Numbered from the stretch's first letter, positions 9,608 to 19,082 are shown. The stretch: 64,000 nucleotides of DNA from Ruegeria arenilitoris (GCF_013031355.1 NZ_WPZO01000006.1:186001-250000); one strand, 5' to 3'. Notes: generated by a model from the sequence alone, not told the origin. Numbers and translations: made by a program.

Positions 9608-9767
9608 ACTTCCAGTGAATTCAAGCAGTGCGGCGCGGGTTTTCTCGCGCCTGTTGGCGTGTGCGCCACAGCTGCAAAAAAACATCTCGCCTGCGGCAGA
9701 AGGCATGTTGCCTAGGCGCCTGTCCCACGCATTCATGGCGGCCCGAGCCATGATGTAAGAGCGGTTG

Positions 9768-11096
9768 ATGCCCGGTCCCAAACCAACCCCCGTCGAACCC
9801 GATCTGCACCTGCCCAAAACCGTAGACGTCGTTGTCATCGGTGGCGGAATCATCGGTGCATCGACCGCGTTGGAACTGGCTGAACGCGGGGCCTCGGTGC
9901 TGTTGTGCGAAAAGGGGCAGATCGCGGGCGAGCAAAGCTCTCGTAACTGGGGGTGGGTCCGTCTGGGGATGCGTGACCCGCGAGAGATTCCGCTGATGGT
10001 CGAGTCGCTGCATCTTTGGCAGGGGCTGGATCAACGCGTCGGGCGAGAAACGGGTTATACGCGCGCGGGCATCCTGTTTGGCGCTTCGGGCAAGCGCGGC
10101 AGAGGCAACCTGGAACGTTGGTTGCGCCACGTGGACGGGTTGCAGACCGGTGCGAAGCTGGTTTCGGGGGCCGAGTTGAACGATCTGCTACCGGGCAATC
10201 AGGTCTATCATGAGTGTGCCCTTTTTATGCCGCAGGATGGCCGCGCGGAACCGCAACTGGCCGCCCCCGCAATTGCCGAGGCAGCGCGTGATCGCGGTGC
10301 CGTTCTGATGACCAATTGCGCCGTCCGCAGCGTCGATGCCAGGGATGGTCGCATCGCAGGTGTATTCACCGAACGAGGCCGCGTGGCCTGTGACTACGTC
10401 GTTCTGGCGGGCGGGGCCTGGTCGCGCCTGTTTGCCGGGAACGCGGGGATCGACCTGCCGCAATTGAAGGTTCTGAATACGGTTCTGCGGACCTCACCGG
10501 TGGAAGGACCGGAAGCGGCGCTCTGGTCCGACGATTTTGCCATGCGGAAACGGGCGGACGGGGGCTATTCCATCGCGTCGGGGCATGAAAACACGGTGGA
10601 TATCGTGCCTGACAGTTTTCGGTTGGCGCGGCAGTTCCTGCCCGCATTTGCACAGGAATGGCGATCGCTGCGGTTTCGTCTGTCAAAGCGTTGGAGCATC
10701 GAGGCGCAGCAGGACCGAACCTGGCTGCCCACAGATGTCTCTCCGTTCGAACACTGCCGCGTGCTGGACCCCGAGCCCTCGCCCAAAGCTCTGCGGCAGG
10801 CCTGGGCCGCAGCGCGCAAAGGGTTCCCGGTGTTGGAGCAGACCGAGCTTGTCCAAAGCTGGGCCGGCCTGATTGACGTCACACCGGATGCGGTGCCGGT
10901 GATCTCGGGCGTAGATCACTTGCCGGGCATGTTCATCGCAACCGGGTTTTCGGGCCATGGGTTTGGCATCGGCCCGGCAGCGGGCCGTTTGATGGCTGAT
11001 CTGGTTGCTGGAACCCCGCCCTGCGTCGATCCGGCCGCCTTCCGCCTGTCCCGTTTCACGGATGGCTCAAAGGTGCGGCCGGACCCCGGATACTGA
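9768..11096 (+). CDS. FAD-dependent amino-acid/amine oxidoreductase (DAO family)
   Basis: The product (442 residues from ATG 9768; a TTG lies one codon upstream) belongs to the D-amino-acid oxidase/DadA fold. It shows the dinucleotide motif DVVVIGGGIIGASTALELAE (about 20-39) and the second FAD contact E-rich VLLCEKG. The C-terminal FAD loop GMFIATGFSGHGFGIGP..GRLMADL is near residue 380. It should oxidise an amino acid, N-methyl amino acid or related amine and pass electrons to oxygen or an acceptor. Genomic context does not reveal the substrate. The neighbour 3' is on the opposite strand. Confidence 0.82.
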   Translation: MPGPKPTPVEPDLHLPKTVDVVVIGGGIIGASTALELAERGASVLLCEKGQIAGEQSSRNWGWVRLGMRDPREIPLMVESLHLWQGLDQRVGRETGYTRAGILFGASGKRGRGNLERWLRHVDGLQTGAKLVSGAELNDLLPGNQVYHECALFMPQDGRAEPQLAAPAIAEAARDRGAVLMTNCAVRSVDARDGRIAGVFTERGRVACDYVVLAGGAWSRLFAGNAGIDLPQLKVLNTVLRTSPVEGPEAALWSDDFAMRKRADGGYSIASGHENTVDIVPDSFRLARQFLPAFAQEWRSLRFRLSKRWSIEAQQDRTWLPTDVSPFEHCRVLDPEPSPKALRQAWAAARKGFPVLEQTELVQSWAGLIDVTPDAVPVISGVDHLPGMFIATGFSGHGFGIGPAAGRLMADLVAGTPPCVDPAAFRLSRFTDGSKVRPDPGY

Positions 11097-11100
11097 AGGC

Positions 11101-12033
11101 CTAGCCCATCATCTGATAGCTGACCGGCACAAACCGGAACCCGTCACCACGGGTTTCGACAAAGCCAGCGGCAGGGAAGGGCATGTGATAGCCGATCATC
11201 GGCACCTTGTCGGCAGCCAGCATTCCCAGAACATTGCGCCGCGAGGCAGTGGCCGCCGCCTTGTCCATGTCAAACCGCACTTCCCATTCCGGATGGGCAA
11301 AGGACCAGACATAGTGGTTGGCCAGGTCGGCGGTCAGAACCAGCCGCTGACCGTTGCTTTCCAGATGATAAACCGTGTGGCCGGGCGTGTGCCCATACGC
11401 CGCGACGGCGGTGATGCCCGAGGCAACTTCACCGCCGTCTTCGACAAATGTCATTTTCTCGGCCAGTGGTGTCACCTTGGCGGCCACCAAATCTCCGACC
11501 CGGTTTCCTGCCTCCTGCGCCGCCCAGAAATCATACTCGGGTGATGCGGTGACATAACGTGCATTTGGGAAGGTCGGCGCGTCATTCGTGGTCATACCAC
11601 CGATATGGTCGGGGTGCATGTGGGTGATGACAACGACGTTGATCTGATCCGGGGTGACACCCGCATCCGCCAGCGCTGCCTGAATGCCACCTTTGCCAAG
11701 GCCAGTGTCGAACAGCACCAATTCGGACCCGGTATTGACCAGCGTCGGGGTGAAGAAGAACTGCGCCACGTCCGGCGAGATGAAGTTGTCGGCCGACACC
11801 TTGGCGAAATCCTCATCCGAGGCACCACCGCCGAAAATCTCTTTGGCCCCGTCACGTGGCAGGCTGCCATCCAGCAACGTGGTGACGGTGAAATCACCCA
11901 GTTTGAAAGATTTGGCGATGGTCGAGTTCGCCTTGGTCTCAGTTCCCGCAGCCAAAAGCGGGGTCGCTGCTGCGGCAAACGGCAAAGCAGCCGCAGAGCC
12001 CAGTGCGGCGCGGCGTGTGAGTTTGATGGTCAT
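11101..12033 (-). CDS. Exported metallo-beta-lactamase-fold hydrolase
   Basis: This 310-residue protein has a twin-arginine-like signal peptide (TRRAALGSAAALPFAAAATPLLAAG). The MBL-fold zinc motif follows as THMHPDHIGG (residues 137-146), with downstream ligands in YGHTPGHT and the aspartate in LTADLAN. The fold includes lactonases, quorum-quenching enzymes and sulfatases, and the sequence does not choose among them. Residue pattern and length resemble Tat-exported MBL hydrolases common in Rhodobacterales. Its stop lies 5 bp from the convergent oxidoreductase gene. Confidence 0.85.
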   Translation of the reverse strand: MTIKLTRRAALGSAAALPFAAAATPLLAAGTETKANSTIAKSFKLGDFTVTTLLDGSLPRDGAKEIFGGGASDEDFAKVSADNFISPDVAQFFFTPTLVNTGSELVLFDTGLGKGGIQAALADAGVTPDQINVVVITHMHPDHIGGMTTNDAPTFPNARYVTASPEYDFWAAQEAGNRVGDLVAAKVTPLAEKMTFVEDGGEVASGITAVAAYGHTPGHTVYHLESNGQRLVLTADLANHYVWSFAHPEWEVRFDMDKAAATASRRNVLGMLAADKVPMIGYHMPFPAAGFVETRGDGFRFVPVSYQMMG

Positions 12034-12149
12034 TGTGGTTCTCCCTGTCAGAACACCTGTAGGTGAGTTAGGACGGCAAGAGGTCCTTGCCAGACTATAC
12101 CCCTATGAAGTGGGCTGTGTGGATGAACATGTCGTGTTAATTCTTGTTC

Positions 12150-12584
12150 ATGCCCCGATCAGAAAACAAAACCGTCCCCTCTGGAGAAAGTGTCGAGCGC
12201 TTTTTGTCGGCCGTGGAACCGGCGTCAAAAGCCGCCGACGCGAAGGTGCTGAACGCCCTGTTTCGCAAAGCGACCGGGTTTGAGCCCGTCATGTGGGGCC
12301 CATCGATCGTGGGCTATGGCCGCTATCACTATCGCTACAAATCCGGGCGTGAGGGCGACTTTCTGGCCACAGGTTTTTCCCCGCGCAAGGCGGCACTGTC
12401 GATCTACATCATGCCCGGCTATGCGGACTTCGGCGATATCCTGTCCCGGCTGGGCAAGCACAAGCTGGGCAAGTCCTGCCTCTATGTGAACAAGCTGGCG
12501 GATATTGATCTGGACGTTCTGGCCGAGTTGATCCGCGCCGGGCTCGAGGATCTCGAGCAGCATTGGCCAGTCGAACCGACCTGA
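12150..12584 (+). CDS. DUF1801-family protein
   Basis: The 144-residue cytoplasmic protein, taken from ATG 12150, fits the DUF1801 family. It has the central MWGPSIVGYGRYHYRYKSG block (about 47-65) followed by FSPRKAALSIYI and LGKHKLGKSCLYVNKLADID. The fold is frataxin/YdhG-like, and no activity is established for the family. There is no signal peptide or membrane helix. A TTG two codons earlier is a less likely start. The gene sits between a minus-strand hydrolase and gltX, 100 bp before the latter, and is probably transcribed separately. Confidence 0.8.
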   Translation: MPRSENKTVPSGESVERFLSAVEPASKAADAKVLNALFRKATGFEPVMWGPSIVGYGRYHYRYKSGREGDFLATGFSPRKAALSIYIMPGYADFGDILSRLGKHKLGKSCLYVNKLADIDLDVLAELIRAGLEDLEQHWPVEPT

Positions 12585-12684
12585 ATTGCTTGTCGGACAA
12601 TTCTCCAATTGGGTCGCTGCAAATGGTGTTCGTCTGGACAATTGGCCCGTCCTGTGACATGAGCCGCGCCAACAGGAGACACCC

Positions 12685-14010
12685 ATGACCACCACCCGTT
12701 TTGCCCCGTCGCCCACCGGTTACATCCACGTGGGCAACCTGCGCACCGCCCTGATGAACTATCTGATCGCCCGCAAGGCCGGCGGCACGTTCATCCTGCG
12801 TATCGACGACACTGATCCCGAGCGGTCGAAAGAAGAATATGTCGACGCCATCAAGCAGGATATGGAGTGGCTGGGCCTGCATTGGGACCGGATTGAACGT
12901 CAGTCCGACCGGCTGGACCGCTATGCCGAGGCCGCCGACAAGCTGCGCGAAATGGGCCGGTTTTACGAGGCGTTCGAAACGCCGACCGAGCTGGACCTCA
13001 AGCGCAAGAAACAACTGAACATGGGTAAGCCGCCGGTCTATGACCGCGCCGCGCTGAACCTGTCGGATGCCGAGAAAGAGGCCCTGCGCGCCGAACGCGG
13101 CAATGGTGTCTGGCGCTTCAAGCTGGATCATGAACGGATCGAGTGGAATGACGGCATTCTGGGCGACATCTCGATCGATGCGGCTTCGGTCTCTGACCCG
13201 GTTCTGATCCGCGGTGACGGTCAGGTTCTCTATACAATTGCGTCCGTTGTCGACGACACCGAGATGGGCGTGACCGATGTGGTGCGTGGCTCGGACCATG
13301 TTACCAACACCGCGACGCAGATTCAGATCATCGAGGCGCTGGGCGGAACCTGCCCGCGTTTCGCGCACCATTCATTGCTGACCGGCCCGCAGGGTGAGGC
13401 GCTGTCGAAGCGTCTGGGCACGCTAGCCTTGCGTGACCTGCGCGAACAGGGCGTGCAGCCGATGGCGCTGCTGAGCTTGATGGCGCGCCTGGGCTCGTCC
13501 GATCCGGTTGAGCTGCGCTCGGATATGGCGGAACTGATCGAAGGGTTCGACGTCAACCGTTTTGGCGCGGCGCCGACCAAGTTCGACGTGCAGGACTTGT
13601 TCCCGCTGACCGCCAAGCACCTGCAATCGCTGCCGCTGGCCGATGTTGCGGATGCCGTCGCCGAGGCTGGCGTCCCGGCAGAGTTGGCCGAGCCCTTCTG
13701 GGCGATGGCGCGTGAAAACATCACCACTCTGGGTGATCTCAAAGGCTGGTGGGAGCTGTGCCGCGACGGTGCGGAGCCTCTGATTGCTGATGAGGACCGC
13801 GACTTCATCGCTGAAGCCGTGGCTCTGCTGCCCGAAGGCCCGTTCGATGGCGAGACCTGGGGCACCTGGACCAAAGCCGTGAAAGAGGCCACTGGTCGCA
13901 AGGGCAAAAGTCTGTTCATGCCGTTGCGCAAGGCACTGACCGGGATGGAACGTGGGCCGGAAATGGCGACCCTGCTGCCGCTGCTGCAGGTAATCCGCGC
14001 GCGCGGCTGA
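12685..14010 (+). CDS. gltX: Glutamyl-tRNA synthetase (short form)
   Basis: This class I synthetase charges tRNA-Glu, and in many alphaproteobacteria one of two GltX copies charges tRNA-Gln for later amidation. It starts MTTTRFAPSPTGYIHVGN, with the HIGH equivalent at about residues 14-17. IDDTDPERSKEEY follows, and the KMSKS equivalent ALSKRLG lies near residue 239. At 441 residues it is at the short end for GltX. I infer that a second copy exists elsewhere in the genome. AGGAGA precedes the ATG, and an intrinsic terminator follows directly. Confidence 0.94.
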   Translation: MTTTRFAPSPTGYIHVGNLRTALMNYLIARKAGGTFILRIDDTDPERSKEEYVDAIKQDMEWLGLHWDRIERQSDRLDRYAEAADKLREMGRFYEAFETPTELDLKRKKQLNMGKPPVYDRAALNLSDAEKEALRAERGNGVWRFKLDHERIEWNDGILGDISIDAASVSDPVLIRGDGQVLYTIASVVDDTEMGVTDVVRGSDHVTNTATQIQIIEALGGTCPRFAHHSLLTGPQGEALSKRLGTLALRDLREQGVQPMALLSLMARLGSSDPVELRSDMAELIEGFDVNRFGAAPTKFDVQDLFPLTAKHLQSLPLADVADAVAEAGVPAELAEPFWAMARENITTLGDLKGWWELCRDGAEPLIADEDRDFIAEAVALLPEGPFDGETWGTWTKAVKEATGRKGKSLFMPLRKALTGMERGPEMATLLPLLQVIRARG

Positions 14011-14031
14011 TAGCAACAGAACAGAATTCAG

Positions 14032-14061
14032 AAAGGCGGGGTTCAATGGCCCCGCCTTTTT
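14032..14061 (+). terminator. Intrinsic terminator of gltX
   Basis: AAAGGCGGGG (14032-14041) pairs with CCCCGCCTTT (14050-14059) around an 8-base loop, and the 3' arm runs into TTTTT. It ends at the stop codon of the convergent cyclotransferase gene. Confidence 0.85.
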
Positions 14062-14631
14062 CTATGCGGTCTGTACGATCGAAACCGACAAACGATTTAG
14101 ACGGTCATCGACGAATTCCGTCTCGGCCGGTTTCAACTGCTGGTGCCGGGGATAGCGGGGTTCCGCCCGGTCGTTCAAAATCGGCGCGTCCCATCCATCG
14201 GTCGTGGCAAAGAACTGGTCCGCACCGTCCTCACCAAAGGTACGCAGATACCCCTGCACGACCACGTCGATATAACTGAGCAACAGCGGATGGCGATTGC
14301 TCGGCTCGGCGTGACGGCCCTGCGGCACCGCGTAAACGGCGATTTCAACATCATGGGACAGGGGGTGCGTGACGGCGTGGGTTGTGGGAACCCGGTCATA
14401 GGCCCATTCCCGTTCGTCCAGTGCTGCCCAGTCGTTTTTCGGAACATGGGCGATCATCCCCTCGATCAGGGATTCGGGGTCCGGGATTGCGGTCAGAAAG
14501 GCCACGGGGCGCAGGTCGGTGTGCCGCCACGCCCGTCGCCAACCCTTCAATTGCGCTGGATGTGGGTCGGGAAAATCATGGGTCGCAAGGTTCACGAGGC
14601 TGCCATAGCCAAAGAAATAGGGGTCTGCCAT
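14062..14631 (-). CDS. Gamma-glutamylcyclotransferase-family protein
   Basis: The N terminus YFFGYGSLVN is the glycine-rich substrate loop of the gamma-glutamylcyclotransferase fold, and an acidic residue follows in EREWAYDRV near residue 75. The family cleaves gamma-glutamyl amines or peptides to 5-oxoproline. Some members act on glutathione, and others have unknown roles. The 189-residue length fits the ChaC/GGACT-like range, but the region after residue 120 is not diagnostic. The start is ATG 14631, divergent from the NsrR-like gene, with 95 bp between them. Confidence 0.75.
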   Translation of the reverse strand: MADPYFFGYGSLVNLATHDFPDPHPAQLKGWRRAWRHTDLRPVAFLTAIPDPESLIEGMIAHVPKNDWAALDEREWAYDRVPTTHAVTHPLSHDVEIAVYAVPQGRHAEPSNRHPLLLSYIDVVVQGYLRTFGEDGADQFFATTDGWDAPILNDRAEPRYPRHQQLKPAETEFVDDRLNRLSVSIVQTA

Positions 14632-14685
14632 GCGCCGTCAGGTCCTTTTTGAGCGATTGATGTATGTCAAACCGCTTTTTTGTCG

Positions 14686-14708
14686 GACATGCAATAAGGT
14701 CGCATCTT
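14686..14708 (+). promoter_or_regulatory. Candidate NsrR operator upstream of the Rrf2 regulator
   Basis: This 23-bp imperfect dyad has half-sites GACATGCAATA and, on the other strand, AAGATGCGACC. Each matches 7 of 11 bases of the known NsrR half-site AAGATGCATTT in the proper 11-1-11 layout. It lies 19 bp before the regulator's ATG, consistent with autorepression relieved by nitric oxide. Confidence 0.45.
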
Positions 14709-14726
14709 GAAATTTGGGAGGTCTCG

Positions 14727-15173
14727 ATGAGGATTACCAAACGGACAAATATCGCGGTGCGCCTGTTGATGTATTGCGCGGCGCATCAGGATCGGCTGGT
14801 GACAAAGGCCGAGATTGCCGATGTGTGCAACATTTCGGAAAACCATCTGGCGCAGGTGATCAACCAGCTGAGTCAGTTGAATTACCTGAGCACGCAACGC
14901 GGTCGCAACGGTGGCATGTCTCTGGCACGTCCGGCTGATCAAATTCGCATCGGCTCGGTGTTCCGCCATGTCGAAGGCAACCTGCCGATTGCCGAATGCT
15001 TTGCTGATGCAGACAACACCTGCCCCCTGACGGATGCCTGCCGGTTGCGGCTGGCGCTGCAGGACGCGGCCGAGGTGTTCTATGCCTCGCTGGACGAGAT
15101 TACGCTGGACGCGCTGGTATGCGACAACGACCACTTGCTGCAAATCCTGCAACCGGTCGCCTGCGTGCGCTGA
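14727..15173 (+). CDS. nsrR: NsrR-like Rrf2-family iron-sulfur regulator
   Basis: The start is set at ATG 14727 because MRITKRTNIAVRLLMY is the conserved winged-helix N terminus. The longer frame back to 14664 has no family counterpart. The 148-residue product has the Rrf2 helix-turn-helix (about 25-55) and three cysteines in the order ECF, NTCPL, DACRL (about 92, 100, 106). This spacing matches NO-sensing [Fe-S] NsrR proteins. It likely represses nitric-oxide defence genes, none of which are adjacent. A candidate operator lies in its own promoter. IscR is less likely given the cysteine context. Confidence 0.8.
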   Translation: MRITKRTNIAVRLLMYCAAHQDRLVTKAEIADVCNISENHLAQVINQLSQLNYLSTQRGRNGGMSLARPADQIRIGSVFRHVEGNLPIAECFADADNTCPLTDACRLRLALQDAAEVFYASLDEITLDALVCDNDHLLQILQPVACVR

Positions 15174-15175
15174 GG

Positions 15176-17704
15176 TCAGTCGGTGGCCCGCAGAATGCGG
15201 GCCGGGCGTACGGCCAAGGGACGCAGGGCAAAGGCAAGGCCCGCGCCCAAGGTCACCAAAATGCCGGCCAGAACGATGCTGAGGGCTGAGGTCCAGATGA
15301 CCGAAAAGCCGGTGTCGAAGATGTAAGTGGCAACGGCCCATCCGCCCAAAATACCGGTCAGCAACGCAACGGTCCCGGCCGCCGCCCCAAGCAGGGCCGA
15401 GCGCAGGGCAAAGCTGATCAATATGCGCCGTCGGTCCGCGCCCAGCGTCTTCAGGATCGCGGATTCGTACCGGCGTGCGGTTTCACCGGCGGCGGCGGCT
15501 CCGATCAGCACCAGAAAACCGGTCAGCAAGGAAATCCCTGCGCCGTACGAGGTCGCTGCGGCCAGCCCGGCCAGCAGGCCCGAGACGCGGTCAATCGCGT
15601 CCCGCACCCGAATTGCGGTGATGTTGGGGAACTGGCCTGCCAGATCGCGCAGGATGTCGGCCTCGGCCTGTTCTTCGGCATAGACGGTGGCGATGAAACT
15701 GTGCGGTGCCCCGGCAAGGGCGGATGGGTTCATCGACATGATGAACCCAATGCCTGCGGTCGAAAAATCGACCTCGCGGAAAGAGGTGACTTCTGCGGTG
15801 ATGTCACGGCCCAGAATGTTCACGGTCAGTTCGTCGCCAAGGGTCAGGCCCATTTCCTCGGCTTCTTCTGCGGCAAAACTGACTTGCGGCGTGCCGGAGT
15901 AGTCCTCGGGCCACCATGCGCCCGCGGTGATGCGGGTGTTTTTGGGCGGTGTGGCGGAATAGGTCACGCCGCGATCCCCATCCAATACCCAGTGATCGCC
16001 CGCGACATCGCGGGCGGGCTGGCCGTTGATCTGGGTGATGATCCCACGCAGCATCGAAGCGCTTTCAATGCGGCTGACGGCGGGGTCGGTTTCCAGCCGT
16101 TCGGTAAAACCGGGCATCTGGTCTTTTTGAATGTCGACAAAGAAATACGACGGGGCCACGTCGGGCAGGTTGCCCGAGATTGCATTGCGCAAGGTGCCGT
16201 CGATCTGGCCAACAGCGGCAAGCACCGAAAGGCCCAGCCCCAGCGACAGCACGACCGAAGCGGCCCCTTCACGCGGGTCCGAGATCGCCGACAAGGCCCA
16301 TCGCAGAGCAGGGCGGCCACGGGCGGCTGTGGTGCTGACGCGGGCCAGTTTTCGGATCGCAAAGGCAGAAAGGGACAGCAGAACCAATGCGCCCACCAGC
16401 CCTGCGGACGTCCAGAGCGTCAGGCGTACTGAACCGCTAAACCAAGTGGCGGACGCGATCAGCAGAGACAGCCCGAGCCCGGTTGCGACCACGAAGGATG
16501 AGCGTGGAAGGGCGCGCGCCGATGACAACGCATCGCGGAACAGGGTCGCGGCGCGGACCTCCTCGGTTCGCGCGAGGGGCCAGAGGGTGAACAGGAACGC
16601 GGTCAGCAACCCATACAGAGCGGCCTCGGCCAGGGGGCGTGGGTAGAGCGTGAAAACCGCAGGGACGGGCAGGCGGACCTCGATCAGTGGGGCCAATGAC
16701 AGGGGCAATGCCGCCCCCAGCGCGATCCCCAACGCAATGCCGATACCCGACAAAACCCCGATCTGGATCATGTAAGTTTGGAATATCGTGGCACGATCCG
16801 CGCCCAACGTGCGCAGTGTGGCGATGGTTTCGGTCTTTTGCGCCAGATAGGCCCTGACGGCGGCTGATACGCCTATGCCACCTACCGCCAGACCGGACAG
16901 GCCTACCAGAACCAGAAAGGCACTCAGGCGCGCGACAAATTCGGCAATCCCCGGCGCTCCGTTGCGGGCATCAGTCCAGCGCATTCCGGTGCCTTCGAAG
17001 CTTTGTTTGGCTTCGGCGGACAGCAGTTCGAGGTTGGCCTCTGGTGGCAGGTTCAGCCGGTATTTGGTGGAAAACAGCGTCCCCGGTGTCAACAGGCCGG
17101 ACGACTGCAGATCCACGGTTCGGACCAAAGTGCGCGGCCCCAAGCCAAAGCCATCCGCAGCGCCGTCGGGTTCATGGATCAAGGCAGCCGTCAGCACGAA
17201 GTCCTGTGTGCCAAGCGCAAAGCGGTCTCCGACAGAGAGGCCCAGCCGGTCCATCAGCACCGGGTCCATGACCGCTCCGGGCGGGCCCTGTTGGTCGGCC
17301 AGCGCTGTGGAAAGCGATTGGTCGGGCTCCAGCTTTGGCGTGCCCAGTAGCGGATATGCTGCATCAACGGCTTTCACCTGTGTCAGGGCCCGCTGGGTTT
17401 CGCCTCCTTGTTGCACCACGGCCATTGAGCGGAAATCCACAACCTCGGACACTTCGGTCGCGGTTTGTTGCATCCACGCGCGCTCGTCATCGCTGGCGAA
17501 GCGGTAGGTGAATTCCAGTTGCGCGTCCCCGCCCAGCAACGCCGCGCCTTCCTGCGTCAGCCCGGTCTGTATTGCAGATCGCACCGACCCAATAGCGGCA
17601 ATGGCAGCCACCCCAAGCGCAAGACAGGCGAGAAACACCCGGAAACCCCGCACACCGCCGCGCAATTCCCGGCGCGCCAGACGCCCGGCCAGACGCAGGC
17701 TCAT
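15176..17704 (-). CDS. ybbP: ABC transporter permease, FtsX/YbbP type
   Basis: The 842-residue membrane protein has the duplicated FtsX architecture. An N-terminal helix (about 22-42) is followed by a large extracytoplasmic domain, then four helices in the middle (about 265-450). A second extracytoplasmic domain and a final set of three helices near the C terminus complete it. The LRTLGADRATIF and LKTLGADRRRIL sequences are the two cytoplasmic coupling loops. Its stop is 3 bp from the end of the convergent nsrR, and its ATG overlaps the ATPase stop (ATGA). The ATPase-permease pair beside tesA matches the tesA-ybbA-ybbP arrangement in enterobacteria. The substrate is unknown. Confidence 0.88.
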   Translation of the reverse strand: MSLRLAGRLARRELRGGVRGFRVFLACLALGVAAIAAIGSVRSAIQTGLTQEGAALLGGDAQLEFTYRFASDDERAWMQQTATEVSEVVDFRSMAVVQQGGETQRALTQVKAVDAAYPLLGTPKLEPDQSLSTALADQQGPPGAVMDPVLMDRLGLSVGDRFALGTQDFVLTAALIHEPDGAADGFGLGPRTLVRTVDLQSSGLLTPGTLFSTKYRLNLPPEANLELLSAEAKQSFEGTGMRWTDARNGAPGIAEFVARLSAFLVLVGLSGLAVGGIGVSAAVRAYLAQKTETIATLRTLGADRATIFQTYMIQIGVLSGIGIALGIALGAALPLSLAPLIEVRLPVPAVFTLYPRPLAEAALYGLLTAFLFTLWPLARTEEVRAATLFRDALSSARALPRSSFVVATGLGLSLLIASATWFSGSVRLTLWTSAGLVGALVLLSLSAFAIRKLARVSTTAARGRPALRWALSAISDPREGAASVVLSLGLGLSVLAAVGQIDGTLRNAISGNLPDVAPSYFFVDIQKDQMPGFTERLETDPAVSRIESASMLRGIITQINGQPARDVAGDHWVLDGDRGVTYSATPPKNTRITAGAWWPEDYSGTPQVSFAAEEAEEMGLTLGDELTVNILGRDITAEVTSFREVDFSTAGIGFIMSMNPSALAGAPHSFIATVYAEEQAEADILRDLAGQFPNITAIRVRDAIDRVSGLLAGLAAATSYGAGISLLTGFLVLIGAAAAGETARRYESAILKTLGADRRRILISFALRSALLGAAAGTVALLTGILGGWAVATYIFDTGFSVIWTSALSIVLAGILVTLGAGLAFALRPLAVRPARILRATD

Positions 17705-18396
17705 TCTGCGGCCTCTTGGTTCGCGTCCTCCGCAATGGTGCCATCCCGTAACCGGATCACTCGGTCACATTTGCGGGCCAGACTGTGGCTATGGGTGACC
17801 AGAACCAGCGTGGCGCCGTGCCGGTCACGCAAATCGAACAACAGGTCGACAATGGCCGCACCCGTTGTTTCGTCCAGGTTCCCAGTCGGCTCATCTGCCA
17901 GCAGGATCTGGGGGCGCGGGGCCGAGGCGCGCGCCAGCGCCACCCGTTGCTGCTCACCCCCCGACAACTGCGCGGGGTAGTGGTCGCGCCGATGCGACAG
18001 GCCCACCGCGTCCAGTTCGGCCTCGGCACGGGCAAAGGCATCCTTGTGCCCGGCCAGCTCCAGCGGAGTGGCCACGTTTTCCAGCGCCGTCATGGTGGGG
18101 ATCAGGTGAAAGTTCTGAAACACCACCCCCATCGTATCGCGCCTGAATCGGGCAAGCGCGTCCTCGTCCATCCCGGACAGGTCATGGCCCAAAGCAATGA
18201 TTTCGCCCCCAGTCGCTTGCTCCAAACCGCCCATCAGCATCAGCAGTGATGACTTGCCAGAGCCAGACGGCCCCACCAGACCCAGCGTTTCGCCTTGGGC
18301 GACGGTCAGCGTTATGTCATGCAGGATATTCACCCGGCCGGCATTGCCATCCAGCGACAAAGCGGCATTTTGGAGCGAAAGAACGGGTGTCGTCAT
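17701..18396 (-). CDS. ybbA: ABC transporter ATP-binding protein, YbbA/LolD type
   Basis: This is a single nucleotide-binding domain of 231 residues. It shows Walker A GPSGSGKSS (about 40-48), a Q loop, the signature LSGGEQQRVALARA (about 144-157), Walker B ILLADEPTGNLD (about 164-175) and the switch histidine in VTHSHSLA. This subfamily powers MacB/LolD/FtsX-like permeases, and the 4-base overlap with the downstream permease gene shows they work together. Its promoter must lie in the 47-bp gap shared with the divergent tesA. Confidence 0.92.
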   Translation of the reverse strand: MTTPVLSLQNAALSLDGNAGRVNILHDITLTVAQGETLGLVGPSGSGKSSLLMLMGGLEQATGGEIIALGHDLSGMDEDALARFRRDTMGVVFQNFHLIPTMTALENVATPLELAGHKDAFARAEAELDAVGLSHRRDHYPAQLSGGEQQRVALARASAPRPQILLADEPTGNLDETTGAAIVDLLFDLRDRHGATLVLVTHSHSLARKCDRVIRLRDGTIAEDANQEAAE

Positions 18397-18443
18397 GGGT
18401 CTTTCCGGATGGGGACGGTCAATTGGGATATGGAGCGGTTCAG

Positions 18444-19082
18444 ATGTTGCGCAAGGCTTTGATGTCGATGCTGTTTGTGTTCTGCGGCTTTGCGGCCACA
18501 GCCGAGCAGGTGGTGATTGCCGCTTTAGGGGATTCGCTGACCCAAGGCTATGGGCTGCCCGAACAGGACGGCTTTGTGCCTCAGTTGGACCGTTGGCTGC
18601 AGACGCAGGGCGCGGATGTGCGCTTGATCAACGCTGGTGTGTCCGGGGACACCACCGCAGGCGGTGCGGCGCGGGTGGACTGGACCCTGACGCCGGATGT
18701 GGACGGGATGATCGTGGCGCTTGGCGGCAACGACCTGCTGCGGGGTGTCGACCCGGCAGTGTCGCGGGCCAATCTGGAAACGATTGTCAAAGCGGCGGGT
18801 GCGGCGGATGTCGGTGTTCTTTTGGTCGGAATGCAGGCGCCGGGGAATTACGGGGCCGACTACAAAGAGGCGTTTGATGCCATCTACCCTGATCTGGCGG
18901 GCCAGTATGAAACCAGCTACGCCCCCAGCTTTTTCTCCGGCCTGACCGCTGAGGGCGACCCGGACGCCGCCCGCCGCTATATGCAGCCGGACGGCATTCA
19001 TCCGAATGCAGATGGCGTGGCTTTGATCGTCGAAAACCTGGGACCTTACGTGCTGGAGCTTGTCGCCGCGGCCCGGAAATAG
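18444..19082 (+). CDS. tesA: TesA-like arylesterase / GDSL lysophospholipase
   Basis: The exported SGNH hydrolase starts at ATG 18444 with signal peptide MLRKALMSMLFVFCGFAATA, giving 212 residues. Block I GDSLTQGYG carries the nucleophilic serine. The oxyanion glycine is in VSGDTTAGG, block III is ALGGNDLLRG, and the catalytic Asp-His pair is in DGIHPNADG near residue 187. It should hydrolyse thioesters or small esters in the periplasm. The frame is open 66 codons further upstream but that part overlaps ybbA and is not coding. It is divergent from the ybbAP genes, as in other proteobacteria. Confidence 0.9.
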   Translation: MLRKALMSMLFVFCGFAATAEQVVIAALGDSLTQGYGLPEQDGFVPQLDRWLQTQGADVRLINAGVSGDTTAGGAARVDWTLTPDVDGMIVALGGNDLLRGVDPAVSRANLETIVKAAGAADVGVLLVGMQAPGNYGADYKEAFDAIYPDLAGQYETSYAPSFFSGLTAEGDPDAARRYMQPDGIHPNADGVALIVENLGPYVLELVAAARK

